A stretch of DNA of 26,807 nt from Minisyncoccota bacterium. Lineage in GTDB: Bacteria > Patescibacteriota > Minisyncoccia > Moranbacterales > GCA-2747515. This document shows positions 16,522 through 24,941 of this stretch, one piece after another. Where the stretch lies: contig CALHMM010000012.1 of NCBI GenBank assembly GCA_938034715.1, positions 1 through 26,807 of the forward strand, written 5' to 3'. The first letter of the stretch is position 1. Every line of letters begins with the position of its first letter. The notes beneath the pieces are model-generated. The model saw only the letters and a list, made by a program, of their open reading frames with translations. It was not told the origin of the DNA and did not search any database. The position numbers and the translations under genes are program-made.

Positions 16522-17673
16522 TTATTTTGTATTTGATAAGTGTTCCATGAGTGTTGTATAGAAATGTAGGTTGTGTAGAGATGCCATTTGAGCTCCAAGA
16601 GGCTCGCCGACATGAAACAGGTGCCTTATGTAACTTTTAGTGTACGTTTTACAGGCGTAACATTTGCAAAATGAATCGAGTGGTGTAAAATCTTTGACGA
16701 ATTTAGCGTTTGAGATATTGATTGTATCGTAAAAATCGCTAGCATCTTTGCTTTTTATTATAGCATTCCCTTTTGGTGCCTGAGACCACGTAAAAATTCT
16801 TCCGTGCCGACCCTCTCTGCTGGGTATAACACAATCAAACATATCCCATCCTGCCCTATAGCAACGCACGATATCGTGGGGCGTACCAATGCCAAGTGCG
16901 AATCGTGGTGCATCATCTGGGATGGCTGCTGCAGTCTCACGAATAATTTGCTCCATAAAATTACCGTCACTATCTATGTGCCTCCCACCAAACCCGTACC
17001 CATCAAATCCAATTTTAGCAAGTTGTGCTGCGCATTTTTGTCGTAACTGCACATAGGGACCACCTTGAACAACTGCAAAGAGGAGAGGCCTGTCGTGTTG
17101 CGACAATCCCCTTTGTAGGCATTGATTGTCAAAATAATCCCTGCACTCTTGTGCCCATCTGACTGTCCTTTGCACGGCCGCTTCATGCTCTTGCCTTGGC
17201 GCATCTGGTGGTCTCGGATCATCGAGGACAATCATCATATCTGATCCAATTGCAAACTGTATCTCAATTGCTTTTTGTGGTGTCAGTATATGTTTTGACC
17301 CATCGATCACACTTCGAAAGTGTGCACCTTGCTCTGTAATTTTTCCAAGTTCTTTGTTTTTGTGAATCAATGAATACACTTGATATCCGCCACTGTCCGA
17401 TAGTAACGGACCGTCCCATTGCATCAGGTTATGCACCCCACCGTGATCGTGGAGAAACTGTTGACCAGGCTGAAGCATGAGATGATAAGTATTTACTACC
17501 ATTGGGTGGATACCGACACTTTTGAGTTGCTGGTTTGTAAGACCGCGCACGCTTGCTCGCGTTGCATCTGGCATAAAAAACGGCGTCATTAAATCTCCAA
17601 CTCTCGTGTGGAGAATTCCAGACCTTTCCATATCATATCTGTTCGACTGCGACTCTTCCTTAGTAAAGATCAT
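16522..17673 (-). CDS. tgt: tRNA-guanine transglycosylase, divergent substrate pocket
   Basis: A 383-residue base-exchange enzyme that replaces G34 in GUN-anticodon tRNAs with preQ1 or a related base. Kept residues: Asp93 in SDSGGYQV, Asp151, Gln203 in VVQGG, Gly230, the nucleophile Asp280 in FDCVIPSREGRHG, and the zinc site Cys336, Cys338, Cys341 and His367. The pocket is unusual: the bacterial DECTPYP block reads DDPRPPDAP, so the Cys that contacts preQ1 in Zymomonas (Cys158) is Pro153, and the LAVGE segment after GG reads RHIDS. Base preference may therefore differ. The start overlaps the upstream membrane protein stop by one base (TAATG), suggesting translational coupling; pgeF follows after 3 bases. 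Confidence 0.93.
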   Translation of the reverse strand: MIFTKEESQSNRYDMERSGILHTRVGDLMTPFFMPDATRASVRGLTNQQLKSVGIHPMVVNTYHLMLQPGQQFLHDHGGVHNLMQWDGPLLSDSGGYQVYSLIHKNKELGKITEQGAHFRSVIDGSKHILTPQKAIEIQFAIGSDMMIVLDDPRPPDAPRQEHEAAVQRTVRWAQECRDYFDNQCLQRGLSQHDRPLLFAVVQGGPYVQLRQKCAAQLAKIGFDGYGFGGRHIDSDGNFMEQIIRETAAAIPDDAPRFALGIGTPHDIVRCYRAGWDMFDCVIPSREGRHGRIFTWSQAPKGNAIIKSKDASDFYDTINISNAKFVKDFTPLDSFCKCYACKTYTKSYIRHLFHVGEPLGAQMASLHNLHFYTTLMEHLSNTK

Positions 17674-19565
17674 TATCTGTTGATTTTATTTACATTTTTT
17701 TCTCCGATTGAGCCTCCTGAGATTTCAATTTTCTTTCCTGTAAACATATCGGAGCCACTGACACGTAGGTCTTGGATATAGTTTTTTGTACTTGTGTTCA
17801 CACTAGAGTTTACTTCAATCTCGAAACTAAAAGATCTGTACGGGTTAAGTATTCCAGTAGTACTTTCGATCGTTCCTAGATTCCACCTAAATTGATTCGT
17901 TCGATCGTTGTATGTAAAACTTTCGACGGATTGCTCTTGTTGCGAAGTAATCCTTACGCCAGATTCTAAATTGCCCACCAAGACGACATCTTTTAAATTA
18001 TTATTTGTACTTCCAGATTGAAGTGTCACTTGAAATTTTGTTGGCACACCTACTTGAAGTGGGAAGGGGCCCTCATTTTGCGTAATTGTTGATCTCAAAA
18101 GAATTTTTGATGCAACCTTGGAGACGAGAGTGTTACTTACTGCATTTTTATTTTGACTTGCGAGATCAGGAAAGTCTGGGGAGTTTGCAACTACCCGCGA
18201 GGAAATCGTAAAATTCTTATCTTTGATGTTTGTAACAGGCACATGATCTTTCGTAGGTACGCTAAAACGTACTGATCCAGCCTGTCCCGGATTGAGTATC
18301 GCAAGAGCAGGAATATTTACGGCCTTCCAGGTTATGGATTTTTCATTGATATCAAAGAATCCACCGCCACCAGCAACAAGTGCTGTATAATCTAGTACAT
18401 CGTCATCTTCCAGAAAGGCTTTGAGAATGATGTTTCGTAGTGGAATCGCGCTTGTATTTTCAAAAGCAACGATAAACTCTAATCTTTCACTTGTTCCTAC
18501 CACATTATCCTTGTTTCCTACAGTTGACTGTACAATTGTCAACGGTGATTTAACAATTCTAAAGTTATGCTGATCTTGACTATAAGGAACTCTTTCCTGA
18601 CTTTGATCGTGTAAGGCTGACATGTTTGTAGAAAAAATCCTTATATCATCAATTCTGCCCTGTAATATTCCCCGAAAATTTACCTCACCACTCTGCCCTG
18701 GCTTTAGCGTTCCAAGAGACCAGTGGAGCGTTTGATTGTCTGCATCGTTTTGGCTTTCTCGTGATTCCTCATTTATAGATTTTGGGTCAGATGATTGGAA
18801 TATAAAGTCTGACGGATAACTCACTTCCATGTTTACATCAGGTATCACTTCCTCAGATTCATTTTTGTATAGAATACGTAATTGTGCGAGATCCCCACTT
18901 GAAAGCTCACTCGGAGCAATAATATCCACTGTGATCGGGGAAGATGTTAAGGCCAAAGAAGTGCTTGCTTTTTTTTCATAGGAGCTGGATATGAGACCGG
19001 AATCGTATCCAAGAGTAGCAGTGAGTACACCGACCTCGTCTTGCGGTGCGATATATTGCCCAGTAAACTTAAACTCTTTAGTCTGACCTGATTCAATTTT
19101 TCCTACGTTTGCACTAATTGTGCGGTCATCCAGCTGCGTAAAAATTGTTGACTCTTCAAATCGGAAGTACTCATCAAATCTTACTGAGATAGATGCGCTT
19201 TCCAGATCAGCACGATTTTTATTGATCACCCGCACAATTCCCTCAAATGCTCTATTGCTAGGAATATTTTCTGGGGCTTCGAGGATCATCGTCACATTAT
19301 TTTCTGAAAAGTAGGATTGTTGATAACGTACGTACAGGTAGGCAAGAGCACTCACGACAAAAACTAGTATGACCACGAGAGAGGCCCACAAAGTTGCGGT
19401 CATACGAATGTTCGCAAGTGAATCTTTTGCCCTAGTCCACATCCCCGAATCCGACTCCAATCCATCCTTTTTGTTCCATTGGTTTTCACTTGGATCTACG
19501 TGACGCCTTTTAGCATATTGTGAATCTCTTTTGTAGAGATCGTCACGAATTTTTTTGAGTGCCAT
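17673..19565 (-). CDS. Single-pass membrane protein with long extracytoplasmic beta-sandwich repeats
   Basis: A 630-residue protein of no assigned function. Residues 1-55 are hydrophilic and basic (cytoplasmic), 56-78 form one membrane helix, and the remaining 550 residues are exported. The outer part alternates hydrophobic beta strands with Ser/Thr/Asn-rich loops and repeats the pattern of DUF11/CARDB-like sandwiches: phrases such as LRILYKNESEEVIPDV, LEFIVAFENTSAIPLRNI and FQVTLQSGSTNNNLKDV recur about every 130-150 residues, each followed by a W(S/K/N) strand and a PG or PY turn. It contains no Cys in the exported part and no catalytic motif that I recognise. It could be a surface scaffold or adhesin. 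It leads a unit with tgt and pgeF, under a strong extended -10 box. Confidence 0.8.
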   Translation of the reverse strand: MALKKIRDDLYKRDSQYAKRRHVDPSENQWNKKDGLESDSGMWTRAKDSLANIRMTATLWASLVVILVFVVSALAYLYVRYQQSYFSENNVTMILEAPENIPSNRAFEGIVRVINKNRADLESASISVRFDEYFRFEESTIFTQLDDRTISANVGKIESGQTKEFKFTGQYIAPQDEVGVLTATLGYDSGLISSSYEKKASTSLALTSSPITVDIIAPSELSSGDLAQLRILYKNESEEVIPDVNMEVSYPSDFIFQSSDPKSINEESRESQNDADNQTLHWSLGTLKPGQSGEVNFRGILQGRIDDIRIFSTNMSALHDQSQERVPYSQDQHNFRIVKSPLTIVQSTVGNKDNVVGTSERLEFIVAFENTSAIPLRNIILKAFLEDDDVLDYTALVAGGGGFFDINEKSITWKAVNIPALAILNPGQAGSVRFSVPTKDHVPVTNIKDKNFTISSRVVANSPDFPDLASQNKNAVSNTLVSKVASKILLRSTITQNEGPFPLQVGVPTKFQVTLQSGSTNNNLKDVVLVGNLESGVRITSQQEQSVESFTYNDRTNQFRWNLGTIESTTGILNPYRSFSFEIEVNSSVNTSTKNYIQDLRVSGSDMFTGKKIEISGGSIGEKNVNKINR

Positions 19566-19590
19566 TTTTTTCTACTTTTTTGACTACTTT

Positions 19591-19599
19591 ATTATAGCA
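19591..19599 (-). promoter_or_regulatory. Extended -10 promoter for the membrane protein - tgt - pgeF unit
   Basis: TGCTATAAT reads on the minus strand from 19599 to 19591 in the 47-base gap after recO. The predicted start site near 19584 gives a leader of about 19 bases with no Shine-Dalgarno. Confidence 0.65.
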
Positions 19600-19612
19600 G
19601 ATCATCTTCTTC

Positions 19613-20362
19613 TTAACGTAAAACCCATGTGGCTATATGATCAGTGATTAACTGTAATTGAGATGCTATACGTTTAGTTATTATAACCTTTTGTGCTTGG
19701 GAAAAATCGTGTGTGTTGATTAGTCGCATCGCTTTTAGTGTATCCACATCAAGAGGTAAGCTGTGAGGCATATTTCGAGCACATCCAGAGCATAGTACAC
19801 CACCATCGTAGGCACTAAAAAAATTTTTCTCTGGTTCTAAGCTTTTTTCACATACAGCACATTCATCAAGTGGAAAACGATATCCCATTGATTCATACAG
19901 TTTTAGAAGAAATGCACTCCCAAGGTACTCTTGTGGCCTATAGCTTTCTTCAGATAAATCTTTTGTCTTACTGCTGGTTTGTTTTACAGACTGTTCTATT
20001 GCGTCTATAAGATCTACGAGAAGGTCAAATACGTACTTGTCTTGTTGCTGGCTACGCATTAATCTGATGAAGATTCCCCTGATTCTTTCCAGAGTACATA
20101 AAGCATCGTAGTCACCTCTGATTTGAATTGAGCTCTTCTCACTGTACGCTCCAGCTAGCGTTCCTGGTCCGAAGTTTTTTGCGATTACGATTCTTGTCAA
20201 CATATAGTCCTCAGTATGCGCTGCTAGTTTTGCGCCCATCTTTCGTACTCCTTTTGCACCTACAAAAAGCATACCCTCTTCCTTGGTGTAGAAAGTGTAT
20301 AAACGATCTGCCTCGCCTACATCCCTCTTGGTCAGTGCAACTGCAAGATAATTCTCTTTCAT
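19613..20362 (-). CDS. recO: DNA repair protein RecO
   Basis: A 249-residue RecO, which loads RecA at single-stranded gaps together with RecR. The N-terminal OB fold shows YLAVALTKRDVGEADRLYTFYT and GMLFVGAKGVRK; the helical part follows, and the C-terminal zinc finger is intact (CAVC near 188 and CSGC near 213 in YDGGVLCSGC). Length is normal. I chose ATG at 20362 because RecO proteins begin about five residues before the VALTKRDVGEAD block; a TTG at 20386 would add eight residues with no homology. It is 30 bases downstream of ileS and so should also fall under the ileS T-box leader. Confidence 0.9.
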   Translation of the reverse strand: MKENYLAVALTKRDVGEADRLYTFYTKEEGMLFVGAKGVRKMGAKLAAHTEDYMLTRIVIAKNFGPGTLAGAYSEKSSIQIRGDYDALCTLERIRGIFIRLMRSQQQDKYVFDLLVDLIDAIEQSVKQTSSKTKDLSEESYRPQEYLGSAFLLKLYESMGYRFPLDECAVCEKSLEPEKNFFSAYDGGVLCSGCARNMPHSLPLDVDTLKAMRLINTHDFSQAQKVIITKRIASQLQLITDHIATWVLR

Positions 20363-20392
20363 TTTGACGCAATTAAACCTGAGCAATTTATT

Positions 20393-23344
20393 CTACGCTT
20401 CCCTGGCAACCCAGAATGAGAAAAGCTTGCCATCTATTTTCTTTGACTCCGTATAGCATTCAGCTTCACCCTTCCCATTTTTTACTTTTTTTGCAAGTAC
20501 TTCATGTGCGATCAAATCACCGTGAACTTCAAATACTTCACCAAATCCGGTATGCGACAGCGTTATCCGATCGTCGACTTCAAGCCCTGCCTTTTTCCGA
20601 CCTTGCTGGATTGCACGAATGATTTCACGTGCCTGTCCTTCGGATTTTAGCTCTGCGGTAATTTCCTTGTCGAGCGTTGTTGTGCTATCTCTTTTTTTAT
20701 CGACTATGTATTTTTTTACGTTGAGCTCTTCCTTGACTATCTCTTGAAAATCTTCATCCAGGGACAATCCTACACAGACTGATGCCAGGGGCTGCCTTAC
20801 TTTTATTCCATGTTTCGCACGAAATGCCAAACCTTCATTTATAACCTGTCGTGTCGCTTCCATATTTTTCAATACCCCCTCATCTACCTTGCCTGCAATA
20901 GTCCAGTCAGTGAGATGTACAGACTCTTCTCCGGTCAGATTTGTATAAAGTTCTTCTGCAAGAAATGGCGTAAACGGTGCAAACATCTTCGCGATCTGCA
21001 CTAACACATAATGTAATGTATGGTAGGCTTGTTGCTTGTCGGCGTCACTTTCACTTTTCCAGAAACGTTTGCGTGATCGACGAACATACCAATTTGATGC
21101 ATCGTCGAGAAACTCAAGTAGCGGTCGCGTAGCATTTGGAATATCATAGATTTGCATATTCTCATCGACTTCCTTTATCGTCTCATGCAGGCGACTGAGG
21201 ATCCATCGGTCTAGGATGTTTGAGGATTTATTCCATGGATCGTGCACTTTTTTATCAGACTCCCAGCCATCTACTGTCGCGTACATCATGAAGAAATCAT
21301 ACATATTCCAGACCATCCCTAGCTTACGCTGTACGTCATTTATATTTTTATCAAGTAGCACATAGTCTTCACCGTTAAGGAGGTTGGATGACAACATGAC
21401 GAAACGGTACGCATCTGCACTGTATGTATCCATGGCTTCATTTGGGTCTGTGAAATTTCCACGTGATTTACTGAGCTTGTAACCATCATCACCCATGACG
21501 TTACCTGTTACGATCACGTTTTTAAATGAATTCACGCCAAATAATGCAACACTCATGGTGTGCATGTAGTAAAACCATGCTCGCACTTGCCCCACATATT
21601 CTACAATGAAATCACCGGGGAAGTTTTTTTCAAATTTTTCTTTGTTTTCAAAGGGATAGTGAAATTGTGCAAATGGCATTGCTCCAGACTCAAACCAGCA
21701 GTCAAGAACCTTATCGATACGCCTGTACGTTACCCCTGCTTTTTCGAAGGTAATGTCGTCTACCCATGGACGATGATAGTCCTCTAACTCTATGCCAGAT
21801 AAATCTTTCAATTCCTCATAGGATCCAACGACAATGCGCTTTATCTTACCATCCTTGCCTTTTCCCTCCCATACTGGAAAAGGTGTTGCCCAGAATCGGT
21901 CACGTGACAAATTCCAGTCTGGCGCACCCTCTGCTGTTTTGCGAAACCGACCGTTTTTGATGTGTTCAGGGAACCAATTAATGTTTTGGTTTTGCTTTAA
22001 CATATCATCTCTTTGACCCTTCACATCCATAAACCAGCTAGGGTGAGCGCGATACATCAGCTTTGTATTACAGCGGTGACAATGCGGGTAAGAGTGCTTG
22101 ATGTAGTCAATGCGCCAGATAGTAGCATCTGATTCTTGCGCTGTATTTTTATGGAACTCTATTCTTTTTTCGACTGGCAAATCTGCGTAATCTCCCATGA
22201 GGGTTTGCACACTATATCGCGCCATATCTTTGGCAATTTGTTTGTTGATATCCCATACGTAGTTCCCTTTCCAAGGACCCTCCGTAAAGTAACCTGCCTC
22301 GTCAATCGTGTGTACTGCTGGGAAATCTTTTTCCATAGCAAGTTCATAATCTTCTTCTCCATAGACTGGCGCCAGATGAACGATACCTGTACCTTCTTGT
22401 GTGCCGACGTAGTCAGCTGCCCAGACTTTATGGGCATTTCCCCCGCGATTGGTAAACAATGGCTCATAGCTCATACCGACCAAATCCTTACCCTTGTGTT
22501 TTTTTCCAATCTCATAGAGAAGAGGTTTATTTTTTTCGTCTACGAAAACCTTCTCTACAAGATCTCTTGCGACAATCAATACTTGCGTTCCGACTTTTAC
22601 TTCGACATAGTCGACTTCACTGTGCACCGCAACCGCAGTATTAGAAAGAAGTGTCCATGGTGTTGTCGTCCATGCGAGGAGAAAGCGATTGTCATCTTTT
22701 ATCTTAAATTTTATATAAACAGAAGGGTCTGTTACATCTTGGTAGGCCCCCTTGTCCATGGTGACTTCATTTTTGCTCAGTGGCGTAGCGTCTTTTGGGC
22801 AATACATGAGTACTTTCTCTCCCTCGTATACCTTACCTTTCTCGTATAACTCTTTGAATGCCCACCAAATACTCTCCATGTATCCCTTGTCCATTGTCTT
22901 ATAAGCTCCCTGAAAATCAACCCAACGCCCAATGCGGTCGATTGTATCCTCCCAAGTGCTTCCTGTAGCTACCATGTTTTCCTTGGCAGCGATAATATAC
23001 TTCTCTAGCCCGTATTTTAAAACGTCTTCTTTTCCATTGAGCCCAAGTTTTTTTTCTGTGAAGGTTTCTGCTGGTAATCCATGACAATCCCATCCCCATC
23101 TTCTTTCGACGCGCTTTCCTTTCATAGTCCAGTACCGTGGAACAGCGTCCTTTACAGTCGAGCTTATGAGTGTTCCCGCGTGAGGTGCGCCAGTGATAAA
23201 AGGGGGACCATCGTAAAAAATATATGAATCATTTTCTGGACGATTTTCCACAGATTTCTCGAATGTCTTGTCCTTCTTCCACTTCTTCGCCCAATCCTTC
23301 TCGTATTGAATTGCTTTTCGCCGATCTTTTTGTGTGAATTTCAT
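20393..23344 (-). CDS. ileS: Isoleucyl-tRNA synthetase
   Basis: A 983-residue class Ia synthetase charging tRNA-Ile. It shows DGPPFITGAPHAGT near 45-58, RRWGWDCHGLPAE, a CP1 editing domain with TTPWTLLSNTAVAVH, the VLDCWFESGAMPFAQFHYPFE block, KLSKS at 623-627 and an anticodon-binding domain ending in a beta-rich C-terminus rather than the Cys4 zinc finger of E. coli IleRS. That layout is the IleRS2 (eukaryote-like) type. The HxGH signature reads HAGT at 55-58, so the second His is Thr. An inner zinc-like CHRC lies in YPHCHRCNTKLMYRAHPSWF. It is controlled by a T-box leader upstream and is followed by recO. Start ATG lacks a Shine-Dalgarno. Confidence 0.95.
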   Translation of the reverse strand: MKFTQKDRRKAIQYEKDWAKKWKKDKTFEKSVENRPENDSYIFYDGPPFITGAPHAGTLISSTVKDAVPRYWTMKGKRVERRWGWDCHGLPAETFTEKKLGLNGKEDVLKYGLEKYIIAAKENMVATGSTWEDTIDRIGRWVDFQGAYKTMDKGYMESIWWAFKELYEKGKVYEGEKVLMYCPKDATPLSKNEVTMDKGAYQDVTDPSVYIKFKIKDDNRFLLAWTTTPWTLLSNTAVAVHSEVDYVEVKVGTQVLIVARDLVEKVFVDEKNKPLLYEIGKKHKGKDLVGMSYEPLFTNRGGNAHKVWAADYVGTQEGTGIVHLAPVYGEEDYELAMEKDFPAVHTIDEAGYFTEGPWKGNYVWDINKQIAKDMARYSVQTLMGDYADLPVEKRIEFHKNTAQESDATIWRIDYIKHSYPHCHRCNTKLMYRAHPSWFMDVKGQRDDMLKQNQNINWFPEHIKNGRFRKTAEGAPDWNLSRDRFWATPFPVWEGKGKDGKIKRIVVGSYEELKDLSGIELEDYHRPWVDDITFEKAGVTYRRIDKVLDCWFESGAMPFAQFHYPFENKEKFEKNFPGDFIVEYVGQVRAWFYYMHTMSVALFGVNSFKNVIVTGNVMGDDGYKLSKSRGNFTDPNEAMDTYSADAYRFVMLSSNLLNGEDYVLLDKNINDVQRKLGMVWNMYDFFMMYATVDGWESDKKVHDPWNKSSNILDRWILSRLHETIKEVDENMQIYDIPNATRPLLEFLDDASNWYVRRSRKRFWKSESDADKQQAYHTLHYVLVQIAKMFAPFTPFLAEELYTNLTGEESVHLTDWTIAGKVDEGVLKNMEATRQVINEGLAFRAKHGIKVRQPLASVCVGLSLDEDFQEIVKEELNVKKYIVDKKRDSTTTLDKEITAELKSEGQAREIIRAIQQGRKKAGLEVDDRITLSHTGFGEVFEVHGDLIAHEVLAKKVKNGKGEAECYTESKKIDGKLFSFWVAREA

Positions 23345-23420
23345 ATCTAATTGTGCTTATACATATTAGTCGTTCGTTGTATTTGTCTAGAGCTTTTCTG
23401 ACCTGGTTGCTGATCGTCAA

Positions 23421-23474
23421 AATTGTAATAGGATTGGTGATTTTGATGTAGTGTCGGAAGCGATATTACAATTG
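23421..23474 (-). other. 10-bp inverted repeat in the ileS read-through leader
   Basis: AATTGTAATA (23421-23430) and TATTACAATT (23464-23473) are perfect inverted repeats 33 bases apart, between the T-box terminator and the ileS ATG. In the read-through RNA they could form a hairpin. Role unknown; the 156-base stretch from terminator to start codon is long for a T-box gene. Confidence 0.45.
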
Positions 23475-23500
23475 TATTAACTTAATCACACCACAGAAAA

Positions 23501-23551
23501 TAAAAACGTCCGTAAAATCGAGAATGGAATTCATTCTTGCTTTTACGGACG
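23501..23551 (-). terminator. T-box-controlled intrinsic terminator before ileS
   Basis: An 11-bp perfect outer stem (CGTCCGTAAAA with TTTTACGGACG) encloses a second 6-bp stem (AGAATG with CATTCT) and is followed on the minus strand by a TTTTT run at 23506-23502. The 5' arm starts CGTCCG, which can instead pair with CGG in the T-box segment, as expected for a terminator/antiterminator switch. Confidence 0.85.
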
Positions 23552-23713
23552 ACTTCATATGATTGGCCGTGGTACCACCGATATTTGGTGTCTTCTTGTG
23601 ATTGTGACACCCTTATTTGAAGCTATAACGGGCTTACCCGAGAGATTCTAATGATCCACCTTAGTGTGACGTTCTTTCTCTGGCTCCAGGATGATAATCC
23701 TTTCACTGCTTGT
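23552..23713 (-). promoter_or_regulatory. T-box riboswitch (isoleucine type) of the ileS gene
   Basis: Reading the minus strand from the predicted start near 23713: a Stem I region with AGTGA near its base, then AGAGA and GGTGGA, the two blocks that form the interlocked distal loops in T-boxes; a hairpin CGGG-TAAG-CCCG; a Stem III hairpin GGTGTC/GACACC; then the T-box itself, CGGTGGTACCACGG (23580-23567), whose TGGT pairs with the tRNA NCCA end. The terminator follows directly. Uncharged tRNA-Ile would be expected to favour the antiterminator and raise ileS expression. Ile codons AUC and AUU occur in the 3' half of Stem I (GGATCATTAGAATC); I cannot decide by eye which is the specifier. Confidence 0.85.
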
Positions 23714-23719
23714 GAGATC

Positions 23720-23748
23720 ATAATATCATCCTGCAACTTTCTTGTAAA
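23720..23748 (-). promoter_or_regulatory. Promoter for the T-box/ileS transcript
   Basis: TTTACA (23748-23743), 17 bases, then TATTAT (23725-23720) with TGA before it, an extended -10. The TGA is also the stop codon of the glycosyltransferase gene, so the promoter lies in the 3' end of that gene. Confidence 0.65.
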
Positions 23749-24895
23749 CTGCAAGGGTCTCCTTAGCTGTTTTTTCCCAACTGAAGTCTTTTGCTCTCAA
23801 ACTTCCCTTTTGTGCATATTTTTCTCGCAAGTCCTTATCTGTCGCAAAGGCTTCCAAGGCTTGGGTTAGTTCGTGCGTATCTATAGGGTTTACGAGCAGT
23901 GCTGCGTCATTTGCAATCTCTGGAATTGATCCAACTCTACTAGCAATAACAGGCGTACCAGCAGCAAAAGCCTCTATGACAGTTGAGCCAAATCCTTCAT
24001 ACAAAGATGGTGAGACAAAAAACTCTGCATGGTGAAACAGTGGCAATACTTCGTCAGCAGTGACATAACCTGTAAACTTCACGTCTCTGTCAACGTCCAG
24101 ATCACGTACGAAATTCTTTATATCCCGTGACAGCCAGCCTGGCTTTCCCGCTATAAGTAATTGGTAATCACTTGTATCAGAGGCGTTTAGCTGTCTTCTG
24201 TTTTCACTAAAGAGAGAGAATGCGTGTAAAAGCCGCGTAATATTTTTCACAGGATGTACTGTACCCAGAAAAAGAATATACTTCTTTGTGATTCCAAATT
24301 TTTTTGCGACTTTTTTTTGATTGTCCTTTTTCTGATCAAAGAATCTCTGATCAAGGCCAGTATAGACCGTAGTGACACTCTCTTGGTCTATAGAAAAAAT
24401 CTCTCGCACGTCTTTTGATAGGGCTCTCGATGCAGTTATGATATGTTGGGCTCTGTTGAGTGTGAGGGCAGTTACTGTCTTGGCATGCGCTATTCGCATC
24501 TTGCGGTAATTTTCTGGTACCTTATACATCCCCAGATCATGCACTGTCGTAACAACCTTTCCCCTATAGCTAACGGGTACTCTTGCTAGAGGTGAGATCA
24601 TATGCAGCACATCTAGATCCTGCTTTTTTAGCATTGCACTAGTAAGTATTTCATTGTACATACCAGGCAGGAACTTTGTATAAGCAGAAAATGGGAAATA
24701 GACGATCTCAACGTTACTTCGAGTAAATTTAGCGATATCCTTTTCCCTTGTGTCCTTGTCAACAAACAGGACGTACTGATTGCTTTGATCGATTTTCAGT
24801 AAATTCTTGATCAGTTGAAAAGTATAGTGCCCCAGACCAATAGCATCCTTGGTCTTGGGGAAAAGAATTGTTCGCGCGTCGATGCCAATTTTCAT
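23726..24895 (-). CDS. GT4 family (group 1) glycosyltransferase
   Basis: A 389-residue GT-B retaining glycosyltransferase that would move a sugar from a nucleotide donor to a glycan or lipid acceptor on the cytoplasmic side. The N-terminal half begins MKIGIDARTIL and contains GHYTFQLIKNLL; the C-terminal half holds the donor site with FLGTVHPVKNITRLLHAF, FTGYVTADEVLPLFHHAEFFVSPSLYEGFG and the EX7E motif (Glu of YEGFG and Glu of IEAF), then GTPVIAS. I chose ATG at 24895; a TTG at 24904 adds three residues. It is a single-gene unit. The sugar and acceptor cannot be told; surface glycan assembly is the likely setting. Confidence 0.92.
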   Translation of the reverse strand: MKIGIDARTILFPKTKDAIGLGHYTFQLIKNLLKIDQSNQYVLFVDKDTREKDIAKFTRSNVEIVYFPFSAYTKFLPGMYNEILTSAMLKKQDLDVLHMISPLARVPVSYRGKVVTTVHDLGMYKVPENYRKMRIAHAKTVTALTLNRAQHIITASRALSKDVREIFSIDQESVTTVYTGLDQRFFDQKKDNQKKVAKKFGITKKYILFLGTVHPVKNITRLLHAFSLFSENRRQLNASDTSDYQLLIAGKPGWLSRDIKNFVRDLDVDRDVKFTGYVTADEVLPLFHHAEFFVSPSLYEGFGSTVIEAFAAGTPVIASRVGSIPEIANDAALLVNPIDTHELTQALEAFATDKDLREKYAQKGSLRAKDFSWEKTAKETLAVYKKVAG

Positions 24896-24941
24896 ACTAT
24901 ACAATTTGAGGGAATAAGTTCACTATGGTGCCAATGTACTT

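Noticed and set aside
22136..22849. A 237-residue open frame on the plus strand opposite ileS
   Set aside because: It is fully antisense to the well-conserved ileS coding region, has no recognisable domain and no start signals; a shadow frame.
23229..23420. Short minus-strand frame overlapping the ileS start
   Set aside because: It overlaps the first 39 codons of ileS in another frame, has no ribosome site and resembles no known leader peptide.
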